From the NCBI RefSeq assembly GCF_900107965.1, contig NZ_FNVU01000023.1, positions 62,001 to 126,000 of the forward strand: DNA of 64,000 nucleotides, written 5' to 3'. The notes beneath the pieces are model-generated. The model did no database searches. It was not told the DNA's origin and saw only the letters and a list, made by a program, of their open reading frames with translations. The translations under genes were made by a program, and so were the position numbers. Below are positions 42,426 to 51,471 of the stretch, one piece after another. How positions within the stretch are numbered: the first letter of the stretch is position 1; every line of letters starts with the position of its first letter. This DNA comes from Actinacidiphila yanglinensis. GTDB taxonomy: Bacteria > Actinomycetota > Actinomycetes > Streptomycetales > Streptomycetaceae.

Positions 42426-43697
42426 TCATGTCTGCGCGTCGCACACCTTGTTGACGGCCGCTCGGAGCCGGAGCCAGGTGGGATCTTCTTCCGTTGCGGC
42501 GTGCACCGTTGCCAGGTCGTCCGAGTTCCAGGTGCGCTCCCCGTCCGTGAGGAGGAGGTGCTCGTCCAGGTCGCCGCCCTCGGGGACTTCGGACGTCGCG
42601 TCGAGGAACTCCGCGACCGCGGACGCCGCGGCGGTGGACGCGTCGCCGTCATCCGGGGCGCGGGTCTCCTCGAGGTCGGACCGCACGGACACGAGGACGA
42701 GCTCGCCGCCACCGCTCGCGAGGACGAGCTCGCCCGACGCCGTGGCCGCCAGCGCGGACACGGGAGACCCGGCGACCAGGCGGTGCTCGACCACACGCGA
42801 CGTCTCGATGTGGACCTCGAAGAGGGCTCCTGTGGGTGCCCCGACCCAGAGCACGCCGGGCCGGGCTCCGAACGCGAGGTTGTGCCGCGACCACGCGCGC
42901 ATCTGGTCGAGCCACTCCTGCGGATAGGGGTAGCCGGGGCTGGGCTCGCCGAGGGTCGTCGACAGGACGCGTTGAAGCGACGGGAACGCGAACACGTCAA
43001 GCGTGTTCCCGTAGGCGTTGCCTCGGATCGCGAAGTGACGCCCGTCCGCGCTGAACAGGGGGGTCTCGTAACCGTCGACGTCCAGGATCAGGGCCCGTCG
43101 GAGCAGCCGCATCGCACCGGACGCGGCCCCCGGATCGACCCGGGCGAACAGGCCGTGTGTCGCGCCCTGGTCGCTGCTCAGCGTGACCACCAGCCCGCCG
43201 CCGGGGTGGTGGGCCACGCCGGTGTCCCACGCCGGGCCCGAACCGACGGTCCCTGAAGTCAGGTCGACGACGTCCGAGCTGTCCCACGCGTCGCTTGAGG
43301 ACGGCGATGCCCACAACGTCCCGCCGTCCGGGCTGAATGCCAACCTTCGGTACTCGGTGGTAGGGGGAACACCGTCCACCGCGGACCGTCCGGAAGGGGT
43401 CCACTGCACCACGCCGGACTCGCCGGCTGACACCGCGAGCCGCGGCTCGCCGGGATGCCAGGCCAGTGCGGGCGTCCGCACGATCCGCTCCCAGCTGAAG
43501 GCATCGCCATAGCCATCCGACTCCGAGCCGACAGAGCCGAGTTCGCGCAACTGCCCCGCCTCGCAGCTCCATACATGGACCGCCGGACGCTCCCCGTCCA
43601 GGCCGGCCACGAGAGGAAGGCGCGGATGGCACACCAAACGCTCGACAGGGCATCCACTGCGTACGCGCACACGCGCCGTGGCCTCAAGATCAGTCAT
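42426..43697 (-). CDS. WD40-like beta-propeller protein of unknown function
   Basis: This 423-residue protein has no signal peptide. It shows repeated propeller-like strands: PLVAGLDGERPAVHVWSCEAG, PALAWHPGEPRLAVSAGESGVVQW, RRLAFSPDGGTLWASPSSSDAWD, PLFSADGRHFAIRGNAYG, SALAATASGELVLASGGGELVLVS. The last ~70 residues (DDGDASTAAASAVAEFLDATSEV ... TEEDPTWLRLRAAVNKVCDAQT) are helical and outside the propeller. It may be a scaffold or a ligand binder. The ATG at 43697 is a judgement call, as no strong ribosome binding site is seen. It may belong with the accessory genes to its right. Confidence 0.7.
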   Translation of the reverse strand: MTDLEATARVRVRSGCPVERLVCHPRLPLVAGLDGERPAVHVWSCEAGQLRELGSVGSESDGYGDAFSWERIVRTPALAWHPGEPRLAVSAGESGVVQWTPSGRSAVDGVPPTTEYRRLAFSPDGGTLWASPSSSDAWDSSDVVDLTSGTVGSGPAWDTGVAHHPGGGLVVTLSSDQGATHGLFARVDPGAASGAMRLLRRALILDVDGYETPLFSADGRHFAIRGNAYGNTLDVFAFPSLQRVLSTTLGEPSPGYPYPQEWLDQMRAWSRHNLAFGARPGVLWVGAPTGALFEVHIETSRVVEHRLVAGSPVSALAATASGELVLASGGGELVLVSVRSDLEETRAPDDGDASTAAASAVAEFLDATSEVPEGGDLDEHLLLTDGERTWNSDDLATVHAATEEDPTWLRLRAAVNKVCDAQT

Positions 43698-43828
43698 GCC
43701 GAGACCGTAGTCGTGGGTACTGACACGCAAGCCGACGAGCGGGTCGTGCACCTTCGCGGCAACACCGGTAGCCGTTGGGGCCACCGTGCCGGTGCGGCCC
43801 TCGGAGGCTTCGCAGCCTCGTCAGATGG

Positions 43829-44470
43829 TCATGGCCGGCCCTGGCTCTGTCCGTTGTCGAGGACGGCCACGAGGTCGTGGAGTATCCCAACGAACTCTTC
43901 GGTCGAGATCTTGGCCAGGAAGACCTCGCCCGCATGCTCAGGATGCTTGAGCAGGTGCTCGTCCCGCCGGAACTGCAGGGTAATGAGCGAGCTGTCCTGG
44001 TCCTGGAAGTGGTGGGCAGTCACGTTGTCCGTCGTGGGTCCCCAGTTCATGACCCGGAACCGGCTGCGAAACTCGAAGTCGGCCTCGCTTTCGTCATCAG
44101 TTCCGGCGCGGAGCATGAGACGCCGGTGCGCGGCTTGTGGCGACAGGCCGTCGAACGGCAGCGCGGAGGCCATGCCGGATCGCAGCCAGGCGGCCGTGTC
44201 CAGCACGTCGCGGCGAAACTGCCTGGCGAAGGCCATGTTGTCGTCGCAGGTCAGCCATATCCCTGCGGCCCAGATGTCCACCCGGCACAGCTCGTGGTCC
44301 CACTCGCCCACCTCGATGGCGAACGTGTGCTTGTCTCCCAAGATCGTGGTCACCCCGGGACCCTCGCGGGCCACGGATTCGTCCGCAAGCAGGTTCCGTA
44401 CCGCGAGGGCCGCGCCGCTTGCCCGCACGGTGCGGAGCGAGGGTCGGGAACGCACGGCCGAGGTCGTCAC
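43829..44470 (-). CDS. unknown cytoplasmic protein at the end of a WXG-type operon
   Basis: This 213-residue protein has no signal peptide or membrane segment. Distinct segments are TTILGDKHTFAIEVGEWDHELCRVDIWAAGIWLTCDDNMAFARQFRRDV in the middle and a C-terminal LAKISTEEFVGILHDLVAVLD helix. I do not recognise a named family. GTG start 13 bp after the stop of the lipoprotein gene, so it is probably cotranscribed with the WXG-like genes. In such operons the last small soluble gene is often an immunity or chaperone gene, but nothing in the sequence proves it. Confidence 0.65.
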   Translation of the reverse strand: MTTSAVRSRPSLRTVRASGAALAVRNLLADESVAREGPGVTTILGDKHTFAIEVGEWDHELCRVDIWAAGIWLTCDDNMAFARQFRRDVLDTAAWLRSGMASALPFDGLSPQAAHRRLMLRAGTDDESEADFEFRSRFRVMNWGPTTDNVTAHHFQDQDSSLITLQFRRDEHLLKHPEHAGEVFLAKISTEEFVGILHDLVAVLDNGQSQGRP

Positions 44471-44483
44471 GGGCCGCTCCGGC

Positions 44484-45527
44484 TCACTGCGTGGTGGCTG
44501 CTGTCGAGGCGGCCGACAGGACGAGGGAGGGGGTCGGGGTGGACTGGCTGGACTGGCCGGTGAGGAGAATTTTGCTGCCGAGTGGGAGAGCGAACCACGG
44601 CATCGCGCAGGAGTTGTCGAGGGCCGGGTACTGCTTTCCGGTGGCGCATCCTTTCGCGAATTCGTCGTGGCTCAGCGGGGTTTGTACCAGCACCGCGGCC
44701 TTGGCGCCCTTGACGTGCACGAGGTAGGAGGCGGTGCCTCCGGTGTTGTCCGCCACCGCGTAGAAGCCGTCGCTGCCGGCGGGGGCGATGGTGCGCAGCG
44801 TGAGTGCGGAGATCGGCGTCGGGCTCCCCGGTACGCGGCCGGTGATGTGGAGTGGGTGCGGGTTCGTCCCTGCGGGGATGACCTGGAGGTCGCCGATCGT
44901 GGGTCCGTTCTGGAGCATGTACACGGTGCCCGAGCCGTCAACGGTACCGGCTTCGACCGCTTGTGAGGGTGCGTCGGTCAAGGCGGTCGTGTGGCCGTCC
45001 TTGACCGTCCAGGCGCGGTCGGCGTCGAGCACCACCAGCGAGCCGTCGGGGCGACTGCCGATCGGGACGGGAGTGGTAAATCGGTGGCCGGTGGGCCAGG
45101 TGGCGGCGCCGTGCCGGTCGACGCGCAGGAGGCCACCCTGACGTGCGACCGCCAGAACACCGGTCGACGTTGCGGCCATTGCGATCGGCGTACTCCCTGA
45201 CGGAATCGGAGCGAATCGGCTCACCACGCCTTTTGGAGTCAGGCGCAGGATGTCGGGGGTGTCGCCGGCGGTGTCCATCAGGTAGACGTTCCCCGCGCGG
45301 TCGGAGGCGACATGAGTCAGGCTGGGCGTGTCGGTGAGGACGCGGTCGATGTCGTCGTGCGCGCTGAGGGTGTTCAGGTCGAACGCGGCCACCTTGCCCA
45401 GCGGCGGGTCCGGCAGGCCCACGGAGTGGTGCTTACCGCCGCCACCCGAGCAGCCGAGCAGCAATCCGGCCAGGGCGCCGAGCAGACCCATGCGCCGAAC
45501 GGCTCTTGCACGCGCCCTACTTGCCAT
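44484..45527 (-). CDS. lipoprotein with an NHL-like beta-propeller
   Basis: This 347-residue protein has a lipobox LLGC (Cys26) after MGLLGALAGLL, so it should be tethered outside the membrane. The mature part shows propeller-type repeats (LTHVASDRAGNVYLMDTAGDTPDILRLTPKGVVSRFAP; AMAATSTGVLAVARQGGLLRVDRHG; GSRPDGSLVVLDADRAWTVKDG; GSGTVYMLQNGPTIGDLQVI). Its ATG start overlaps the stop of the large WXG-like gene by 11 bp, which implies translational coupling. It may be an extracellular partner or anchor for the upstream WXG-like protein; role unknown. Confidence 0.78.
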   Translation of the reverse strand: MASRARARAVRRMGLLGALAGLLLGCSGGGGKHHSVGLPDPPLGKVAAFDLNTLSAHDDIDRVLTDTPSLTHVASDRAGNVYLMDTAGDTPDILRLTPKGVVSRFAPIPSGSTPIAMAATSTGVLAVARQGGLLRVDRHGAATWPTGHRFTTPVPIGSRPDGSLVVLDADRAWTVKDGHTTALTDAPSQAVEAGTVDGSGTVYMLQNGPTIGDLQVIPAGTNPHPLHITGRVPGSPTPISALTLRTIAPAGSDGFYAVADNTGGTASYLVHVKGAKAAVLVQTPLSHDEFAKGCATGKQYPALDNSCAMPWFALPLGSKILLTGQSSQSTPTPSLVLSAASTAATTQ

Positions 45528-47607
45528 CCACCGAGCCTTCCTGGTCGTCGAAGCCGTTCTTGAACTGCTGGGTGTAGGGGTCCGAAACGGCCTGATGCCC
45601 CAGCCAGGTGTTGAAGTCGTTGTCGTTGTTCGCGTCCGTCGTGACGGTCTTCGTCTTCGGGTCGTACCACGAGGGATTCCCGGACGGGGGTTTCATCCTG
45701 CCCGAGCGAATCAGACCCTGCGCGACGGCCGGGGAGAAGCCCTTGTACTGGTCGCGTGCCTCGTCCTTGTTGATGGCCTCTTGTCCGGCCGCGTTGTTCG
45801 TGGAGAAGGGGTCCTGGGTCGGCGCCACGATCGTACGGCCGATCAGCGCGAGGTTCTGGGAGTACTTGAGCCCTTTGACCACCGCTTTTGGCACCTCGGC
45901 GGCGCCCGGGGCGGGGACGAAGCCGAAGAGAACGCCCGCCTCGGTGAGCAGGGCCATGTTGCGCTTGTGTTCCTCGTCGGTCTGCTGAGCATTGGTGTAC
46001 TGGACGGCGACCTTCGCCTTGGTGAACAGTCCCGCGGTGTTGCCGATGGTGAGCAGGTCATGGTCGGGGTTGGGTCCGGCGGCCGCCTCGGAGACCTGCT
46101 CGTGGAGGGTGGTGTCGAACATGGCGGCAGCGTCCGGGTTGTTCCGCACGAACAGCTGCATCACGTTCTCCAGGTCCGCGGAGTTGGAGCCGAGGGCATG
46201 CAGGTGGGTGTCGTAGCCGTGGGTGTGGGATGCGGAGTCGGCCGTCTTGATGGTGCTGCCGAGGTCCTGTGCCCAGGTGCCGGTGATGCCGGCCAGGGAC
46301 ATGGAGATGCTCTTGGGGTAGTTCGGGTAATCCTGCTGGTAACCGTGCTTCTTCTCCTCGGCGTTGTCGCCAAAGAAGATGTCCTTCTCCTTCGCGGCTG
46401 CGGTGAGGATGTTGTCGGCGGCCTGTCCCGATTGGTCGATGTGGGCCGGGCTGCGGTCCGTGGCGGCGAAGGTGAGGATCTTCCCGACCGGTGCCGACTC
46501 GTCGGTCCCGCCGTGCGCGCCGGGCGTCTGCCACTTGTGGTCGACGAGTTCCCGGGCGTTGGTCAGGCCGGCGCCGTCGGGCTTGGTGAGCAGGTCGCGT
46601 GACGCCTGGGCGTTCTGCGCGATGGCGTTCATCACCGCGAGCGAGGGGTCGTTCGCGGTGACAGCTGCGGTCAGGCCGTCGCCGTGATCCGGGTCGGACA
46701 TGGTGGGGTTCAACCCGATGTCCTGGAACCAGGCGTGGGGCTGCGGCCCACTGTAGGGGCTCGGGCCGTACCCGTACCACGTCTGGATGCCCGGGGTCTT
46801 GGGAGAGTACTCGGGTCGCAGTCCCCCGCGGGTGGCTTCCTGCTCCTTGCGCCACTTCAGCATTCTCGTGCCGACGTCGGACAGCACCGTGGGATCCCAC
46901 TTGTCCCCGGAGGGGCCGTACTTGAAAAGCATGCTGGTGGACCAGACAGCGCTGTCCGGTGGATTGGTCAGCGGGGCAAGATAGTTCGGGGCAGGTTGGG
47001 GATAGTCCCCTTTCACCGCGAGGGCAGTCATCACCTGAGTGGCATGGCCGTACTGCGCAAGAGTCTTTTGCGATGCCTCACTCAGCGGCAGGCCCTTTTT
47101 CGCGCTCTCCTTGTCCAGCAGCGTATCGGCCACCTGGGTGGCATCGGCGATACCACCGGCCTGGAGGAACGCGGTCATGTACGCGGTGTCGTCCACGTGA
47201 TCGGCCAGCGACTGGCCGATCTCGGCGATGGTCTTCTTCGACGCTGCGCTGCCGGGATGAGCCTCGGCCTTCGTCAGTTCGGCCGCCTCGTCACGGGCCT
47301 CCTGGCTCATGTCGATGTCCTTGATGTCCCAGGGCAGGTTGACCAGATCACCGGTCGCCGCGCAGAACGTGCTACCCGGCTTGCCCAGGAGGTCGGCGGC
47401 GCGGTCCGCGCGCAACGCCATGTCGCGGGCGTCGTCTCCGACACTGTGCGCCGACTGCTGGAGCGTGGCGAGGTTGAGCGTGCCGCCCCATTCGGCGAAG
47501 TTAGTGCGAATCGTCGAATTGCCCTTGGTCAGCGCGGCCGCCAGGGTTTTCAGTCGGTCCGCCAACGTCCGCAACTGATCCGGGTCCACTCCCGCGTACT
47601 CGGTCAT
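45517..47607 (-). CDS. large protein with N-terminal WXG100-like domain (possible type VII secretion substrate)
   Basis: This 696-residue protein begins with a helical WXG-like domain: PDQLRTLADRLKTLAAALTKGNSTIRTNFAEWGGTLNLATLQQSAHSVGDDARDMALRADRA, with W-G-G in the helix-helix turn. A long helical body follows with VDDTAYMTAFLQAGGIADATQVADTL, SMLFKYGPSGDKWDPTVLSDVGTRMLKW and later two hydrophobic segments. The pattern resembles DUF6571-like streptomycete proteins, which I cannot confirm. There is no C-terminal toxin domain that I recognise. The ATG at 47607 is preferred over a TTG 6 bp upstream because GGGGGGA then sits at normal spacing. It follows a small WXG-like gene by 24 bp. Confidence 0.7.
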   Translation of the reverse strand: MTEYAGVDPDQLRTLADRLKTLAAALTKGNSTIRTNFAEWGGTLNLATLQQSAHSVGDDARDMALRADRAADLLGKPGSTFCAATGDLVNLPWDIKDIDMSQEARDEAAELTKAEAHPGSAASKKTIAEIGQSLADHVDDTAYMTAFLQAGGIADATQVADTLLDKESAKKGLPLSEASQKTLAQYGHATQVMTALAVKGDYPQPAPNYLAPLTNPPDSAVWSTSMLFKYGPSGDKWDPTVLSDVGTRMLKWRKEQEATRGGLRPEYSPKTPGIQTWYGYGPSPYSGPQPHAWFQDIGLNPTMSDPDHGDGLTAAVTANDPSLAVMNAIAQNAQASRDLLTKPDGAGLTNARELVDHKWQTPGAHGGTDESAPVGKILTFAATDRSPAHIDQSGQAADNILTAAAKEKDIFFGDNAEEKKHGYQQDYPNYPKSISMSLAGITGTWAQDLGSTIKTADSASHTHGYDTHLHALGSNSADLENVMQLFVRNNPDAAAMFDTTLHEQVSEAAAGPNPDHDLLTIGNTAGLFTKAKVAVQYTNAQQTDEEHKRNMALLTEAGVLFGFVPAPGAAEVPKAVVKGLKYSQNLALIGRTIVAPTQDPFSTNNAAGQEAINKDEARDQYKGFSPAVAQGLIRSGRMKPPSGNPSWYDPKTKTVTTDANNDNDFNTWLGHQAVSDPYTQQFKNGFDDQEGSVDGK

Positions 47608-47631
47608 GTGCAATCCCCCCTGCCGCGAGCG

Positions 47632-47919
47632 CTACGCCGCGCCGCGAGCCTTCCGGTCCTTGGCGTCCTGACTCGCCTGTGCCTTCGCTATCAGGCGCTG
47701 CTCTTCGTCCGGGAACGTGCCGAACAAGCGGCTGAGAGCGCCCATCCGGCCGTTGAAGTCGGTCGCCCACTTATCCGCCGGTCCCCCTACCCACGTCTTG
47801 GCGCCCATCGCTGCGTGGACCTGCTTTATCGCGCCGCGTATATCCGATATTTCGGCTTCTATTGCTTCCATGTCCGTCTGGCACAGATTCTCCAGTCGAT
47901 CCTTGTCCGGGAGCCCCAT
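47632..47919 (-). CDS. small WXG100-like protein
   Basis: This 95-residue, fully helical protein has a central W-V-G-G turn (MGAKTWVGGPADKWATDFNGRM), charged helices on both sides and a basic C-terminal tail. The length and helix-turn-helix hairpin layout match WXG100/EsxA-like proteins, which dimerise and are exported by type VII systems. No EccC-like ATPase gene is in the window, so export is unproven. It is the first gene of a four-gene unit running to 43829. ATG start. Confidence 0.72.
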   Translation of the reverse strand: MGLPDKDRLENLCQTDMEAIEAEISDIRGAIKQVHAAMGAKTWVGGPADKWATDFNGRMGALSRLFGTFPDEEQRLIAKAQASQDAKDRKARGAA

Positions 47920-48177
47920 TACCCGATCCCCTCGTCGATCGCCGCATCACCCATCGAACCCGAAGCGTAACTCTACGTTCTGCACTCGCGCATCTGTCGA
48001 CCCGCCCCGCCCACAGACCCCACCCGCACACAGCTTCTGCACACGGATCAGCATGAAATTCGGCGGGCGGGACCGCTTGGGCTGTTGGCGGGGTTGCCCT
48101 TGGCGCAGCGTGGCGAGGCGTGGAAGCCACCCCTGGCTGTCCCGTGGCCACCAAGCCGGTGAAGGACGATTGCGGGC
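47920..48177. other. divergent intergenic region
   Basis: 258 bp between the small WXG-like gene (-) and the SMI1/KNR4 gene (+). It contains GAAGGA before 48178. I see no other feature. Confidence 0.4.
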
Positions 48178-48774
48178 ATGAACCGATTCGACGAGTTGCT
48201 CGGCCGTACAGCTGCGAGGGCAGCCCGGAACGGAAGCACCCTCCCACCGGTCCGCCCCGAGCAGTTGAAGGCAGCGGAGCGACTGCTCGGGTTTCCCCTC
48301 CACCCTCTTCTGGCGACGCTCTACCGACAGGTGGGCGACGGCAACTTCGGTCCCGGGCCACTGCTCCCCCTCATCGGCGAGGATCCGGAGGACGAGGAAT
48401 TTGCGGTGGGCAGCTACCTGGGGAGAACGTCATCCGAGGCGGCGGGCCCTTGGTGGTCGTGGCCCATCGGAGTCCTACCGATCGCTGATCGAGGCTGCAA
48501 CATGTTCACATGCGTCGACTGCAGGAGCGAGAAAGGAACCGTCCTCCTCTTTGACCCCCACCGCACCCGCGACAGCCTGTCGCGCGGATGGCTCGTGGAA
48601 GCAGACAGCCTCGCAGCATGGCTCGAAAGCTGGCTGGCGGGCCGGGGCCATCACACCGATCAGGCCGTCGACGTGGCCCGCTCCGTGACCCAGTGGACCG
48701 AAGCATCCTCACGCCTGTACCCGGACACCACCCCGTCGGCACTCTCGGCACCGGACGCCGAGCCCCAGGTCTGA
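48178..48774 (+). CDS. SMI1/KNR4 (SUKH-like) family protein
   Basis: This 198-residue cytoplasmic protein has the SUKH pattern: VRPEQLKAAERLLGFPLHPLLATLYRQVGDGNFGPGPLLPLIGE near the start, WSWPIGVLPIADRGCNMFTCVDCRSEKGTVLLFDP in the middle and a SLAAWLESWLAG helix at the end. Many bacterial members are immunity proteins against polymorphic toxins, and others are orphan. It is divergent from the WXG-like operon. Whether it neutralises a product of that operon cannot be told from sequence. ATG start with GAAGGA upstream. Confidence 0.82.
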   Translation: MNRFDELLGRTAARAARNGSTLPPVRPEQLKAAERLLGFPLHPLLATLYRQVGDGNFGPGPLLPLIGEDPEDEEFAVGSYLGRTSSEAAGPWWSWPIGVLPIADRGCNMFTCVDCRSEKGTVLLFDPHRTRDSLSRGWLVEADSLAAWLESWLAGRGHHTDQAVDVARSVTQWTEASSRLYPDTTPSALSAPDAEPQV

Positions 48775-48911
48775 GTGGTCCTGCCACGGGCGGGCGATCG
48801 GTTCAGGGATTCTGAGATGCCCGGCTCGGTCTGCTGGGCGGCGGAGTACTGGGCGGCGACTACCGGCTCGGGCGAGCGCGGTTCACAGGGGCTGCTGCGC
48901 CCCACGCCGTG

Positions 48912-49508
48912 TCAGGACGGTGCTGGCTCGGGCGGGACTGACGGGCCCTCGATCTCCAGGAGGACCGCCGTTCCGGCGACCGTCCGGTCCTCGTGCATGG
49001 TGATCACTTGACCGGGCTGAAGCTGCTGCCACTTCGCCGGGGAGAGCGGGGCGAGACGCACCGTGGCCCGGCCGCCGGGCTCCACGACGGGCATGAACTC
49101 CACCCAAAGAGCGGCTATGTGGAGGTCGGGTTCGCCCGTCGGTGCTCCGATGTTCCACGTCGGTCGGAGGACGCCGGCTCCGGAGAAGGGCGTCTGCCGG
49201 CGGGCCTCGTGCGCTGGTCTGAGGGTGAGGTCGGCTCGGATGATGCCATTGCGGGTTTCAAAGCAGCGCCAGTGACACCAGGCCGCGCTCCTGTCGAGTC
49301 GCATCTGCTCGGCGGCGGTGGCGAGGGTCTGCCAGAAGACGAGCGGAAGCGGGTGGACATCACCAAGCTCCTCCAACAGGTCGAGAGCGACTTCCCACTC
49401 GTCATGGGCGAGGTAGTCCCAGACGTCGTTCACCGTGACGTCGTTCTCGGTGGCAACGGCCTCGGGGACCAGGAGCGAGGCAGCTTCCAGCAGCTCGGAG
49501 ACGTCCAT
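48912..49508 (-). CDS. unknown cytoplasmic protein
   Basis: This 198-residue protein has an N-terminal helical half (MDVSELLEAASLLVPEAV ... VWDYLAHDEWEVALDLLEELGDVHPLPLVFWQTLATAAEQM) and a C-terminal beta half (LTLRPAHEARRQTPFSGAGVLRPTWNIG; FMPVVEPGGRATVRLAPLSPAKWQQLQPGQVITMHEDRTVAGTAVLLEI). The second half looks like a small beta-barrel similar to translation-factor domains. No family name is certain. ATG at 49508. It lies among other orphan soluble genes in an accessory stretch. Confidence 0.68.
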   Translation of the reverse strand: MDVSELLEAASLLVPEAVATENDVTVNDVWDYLAHDEWEVALDLLEELGDVHPLPLVFWQTLATAAEQMRLDRSAAWCHWRCFETRNGIIRADLTLRPAHEARRQTPFSGAGVLRPTWNIGAPTGEPDLHIAALWVEFMPVVEPGGRATVRLAPLSPAKWQQLQPGQVITMHEDRTVAGTAVLLEIEGPSVPPEPAPS

Positions 49509-49715
49509 GCGTCGATTCTGGATGATGCTCTCCGTCCCCCGGGCTACATATTCCGACCAGCACGTGGATCCCGCGTCCCCCGTGGTGCGGTCCGGGAGGT
49601 CCGTGCGGAACCAGCGCGGTGGCGGCCGGTGGAGTTCGAACCGCACCGAAACGCCTCGACCCGGTAGGGTGCGGTCCTGCGAATCCACACCCCGTCCTGG
49701 GAAAAGAAGTACAGG

Positions 49716-50522
49716 ATGCACATCCTGGACGACCTCAGTGGTCTCTCCTCCCGTGCGAAGAGCCTGCTGGAACGAACAGGCCGCCGAGATGATCCTCAGG
49801 AGCCCCGGCTCTCCACCGAGTTCCTGCGGATCCGGGACTGCTACGACCGGTGGATTCCTGCGCCCATGATGCTGGTGATCCGCCGGGAGGGCTTCGCGCA
49901 GAGGTACGGCGGGCTCCGTTACCGAGTGCGAAGCAGCTGCCCCGTCGAGGACAAGCGCCAGGAGGTGCTTCGCGACTGGCACTACGACCTGGGCCAGGGC
50001 ATGTGGACCGGCCCCGCCCACGGCTGGTACTTCGCTTGGCTCGGGGAACGTGTGTCCTCCCCGGTGCGCTATCTGGTGCACACGGACGGACGAGTGGGGG
50101 TGGACGACGGAGGCGGCAGGTTCCTCGAAATCGCCCCGTCCATCGGGGCGCTCATCGAATCCCACGCCCTCACCGACATGCTCGCGACGTGGGACCGCAC
50201 CACCGCCGCGGTCGACGGTTTCGCACTCGCCCAGCAACTCGGCGGGCTCACCGACATCCCCGAAGCATCAGGCAGGACCATCCGATGGCGGCTGTCCGAC
50301 AACGTCGCGGTCGAGGAGTTCCGAAACTGGAGCAGCGACACGCCACGTCGTTGGCGCGCATTCGTCTGGAGCCGAGGAGAGTCCGGCCGTCGCCAGGTCG
50401 AGGCGGCCGCGGCCCGAGTAGCGACGACACAGCAGTCCGTGGCGGCCGGAGCGGAGAACGAGCTTGGCCTGGCTGTGAAGCCACCGTGCCGCAGCGAGCG
50501 TCGGATCCCCCGGCTCGAATAG
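49716..50522 (+). CDS. unknown SUKH-like cytoplasmic protein
   Basis: This 268-residue protein has no signal peptide. The N-terminal part (LSTEFLRIRDCYDRWIPAPMMLVIRREGFAQRYGGLRYRV, then GWYFAWLGERVSSPVRYLVHTDGRVGVDDGGGRFLEIAPSIGALIESHAL) has strand and helix spacing reminiscent of SUKH-type proteins, ending in a helix at the place where SMI1/KNR4 proteins have theirs. The C-terminal ~90 residues are unlike anything I know. ATG at 49716 with an AAGAAG-type site upstream. The 207-bp gap on its left is a shared promoter region with the divergent gene at 48912. Confidence 0.62.
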   Translation: MHILDDLSGLSSRAKSLLERTGRRDDPQEPRLSTEFLRIRDCYDRWIPAPMMLVIRREGFAQRYGGLRYRVRSSCPVEDKRQEVLRDWHYDLGQGMWTGPAHGWYFAWLGERVSSPVRYLVHTDGRVGVDDGGGRFLEIAPSIGALIESHALTDMLATWDRTTAAVDGFALAQQLGGLTDIPEASGRTIRWRLSDNVAVEEFRNWSSDTPRRWRAFVWSRGESGRRQVEAAAARVATTQQSVAAGAENELGLAVKPPCRSERRIPRLE

Positions 50523-50785
50523 GCCTTACCGCCCAGGACAGGGCTGTGGACGGTAAACGGTTCGGACGGCGGCAGCGGCCGATCGGGGCGGAACCGCGGA
50601 AGATCGTGGTCGGGAATCAGGTAGCTGCTGCATCCGGTGGGCAGGGAACTCTCCGCCCCGTACATCGCACCGGCCACCACGTGACCGTTGCTGCCCGGGT
50701 CGGTCTCCAGGATGAATGCACGCCAACCGCTCCAGGGGCGAGGCCCGCGTCCCGAAGCTGCTCTTCCCGACCCCGTGGCCGGTGA

Positions 50786-51376
50786 TCATCCGTCAGACGG
50801 ACTCTGGTTGCGGGCCGTCGGCGTGGCCGTCGGGGGCCATTCGCGGCGGAGGAGGCCGAAGACCCAGGAGTCGGAGACGTCGCCGTTGACGACGCAGTCC
50901 TCGCGGAGGGTGCCTTCGCGGACGAAGCCGAGCTTCTCCAGGACCCGGGCGGACGCCAGGTTGCGGGTGTCGGTCTCGGCCTGGACGCGGTTCAGGTCCA
51001 GGGTGTCGAACGCCCACCGCAGGACGGCGTGCGCGGTCTCCGTGGCGTAGCCGTGGCCCCACGCGGCGGCGTCGAAGACGTAGCCCAGGGAGGCACTGCG
51101 GAAGTCGGGGTTCCATCGGGTCAGGCCGCACCAGCCGATGAACGCGCCGTCGGAGGCACGGTCGACCGCCACCCGCGCACCGGTCCCCTCCTCCTCGATC
51201 GTCCGGCAGGCCGCGACGAAGCGCTGGGCGCGGGCCGGTTCGGTCCACGGCGGGGAGTCCCAGTACCGCAACACGTGGGGGTTGCTGTGCAGCGCGTAGA
51301 GCGGCGCCGCGTCGGTGTCGGTGAAGGGCCGCAGCCGCAGGCGGGCGGTGTGCAGTTCGGGGGTGGACAATGTCAT
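50786..51376 (-). CDS. GNAT N-acetyltransferase (RimJ/RimL-like)
   Basis: This 196-residue cytoplasmic enzyme starts ELHTARLRLRPFTDTDAAPLYAL and has WCGLTRWNPDFRSASLGYVFDAAAWGHGYATETAHAVLRWAFD (the acetyl-CoA site; Q/R-x-x-G-x-G/A is represented by GHGYA). NRVQAETDTRNLASARVLEKLGFVREGTLRED follows. This is the RimJ/RimL branch that acetylates protein N-termini or small molecules. An alternative ATG lies 9 bp upstream at 51385; the inner one has AGGA at better spacing. Confidence 0.87.
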   Translation of the reverse strand: MTLSTPELHTARLRLRPFTDTDAAPLYALHSNPHVLRYWDSPPWTEPARAQRFVAACRTIEEEGTGARVAVDRASDGAFIGWCGLTRWNPDFRSASLGYVFDAAAWGHGYATETAHAVLRWAFDTLDLNRVQAETDTRNLASARVLEKLGFVREGTLREDCVVNGDVSDSWVFGLLRREWPPTATPTARNQSPSDG

Positions 51377-51471
51377 GCGCTGCATCCTGTCGCGTCACGC
51401 TCACCCCGGGCCATCCGTTATCCGCACGGTCCGGGGCGCGTGGGTCCCTCGCACACAGCCACGGAGTCACC

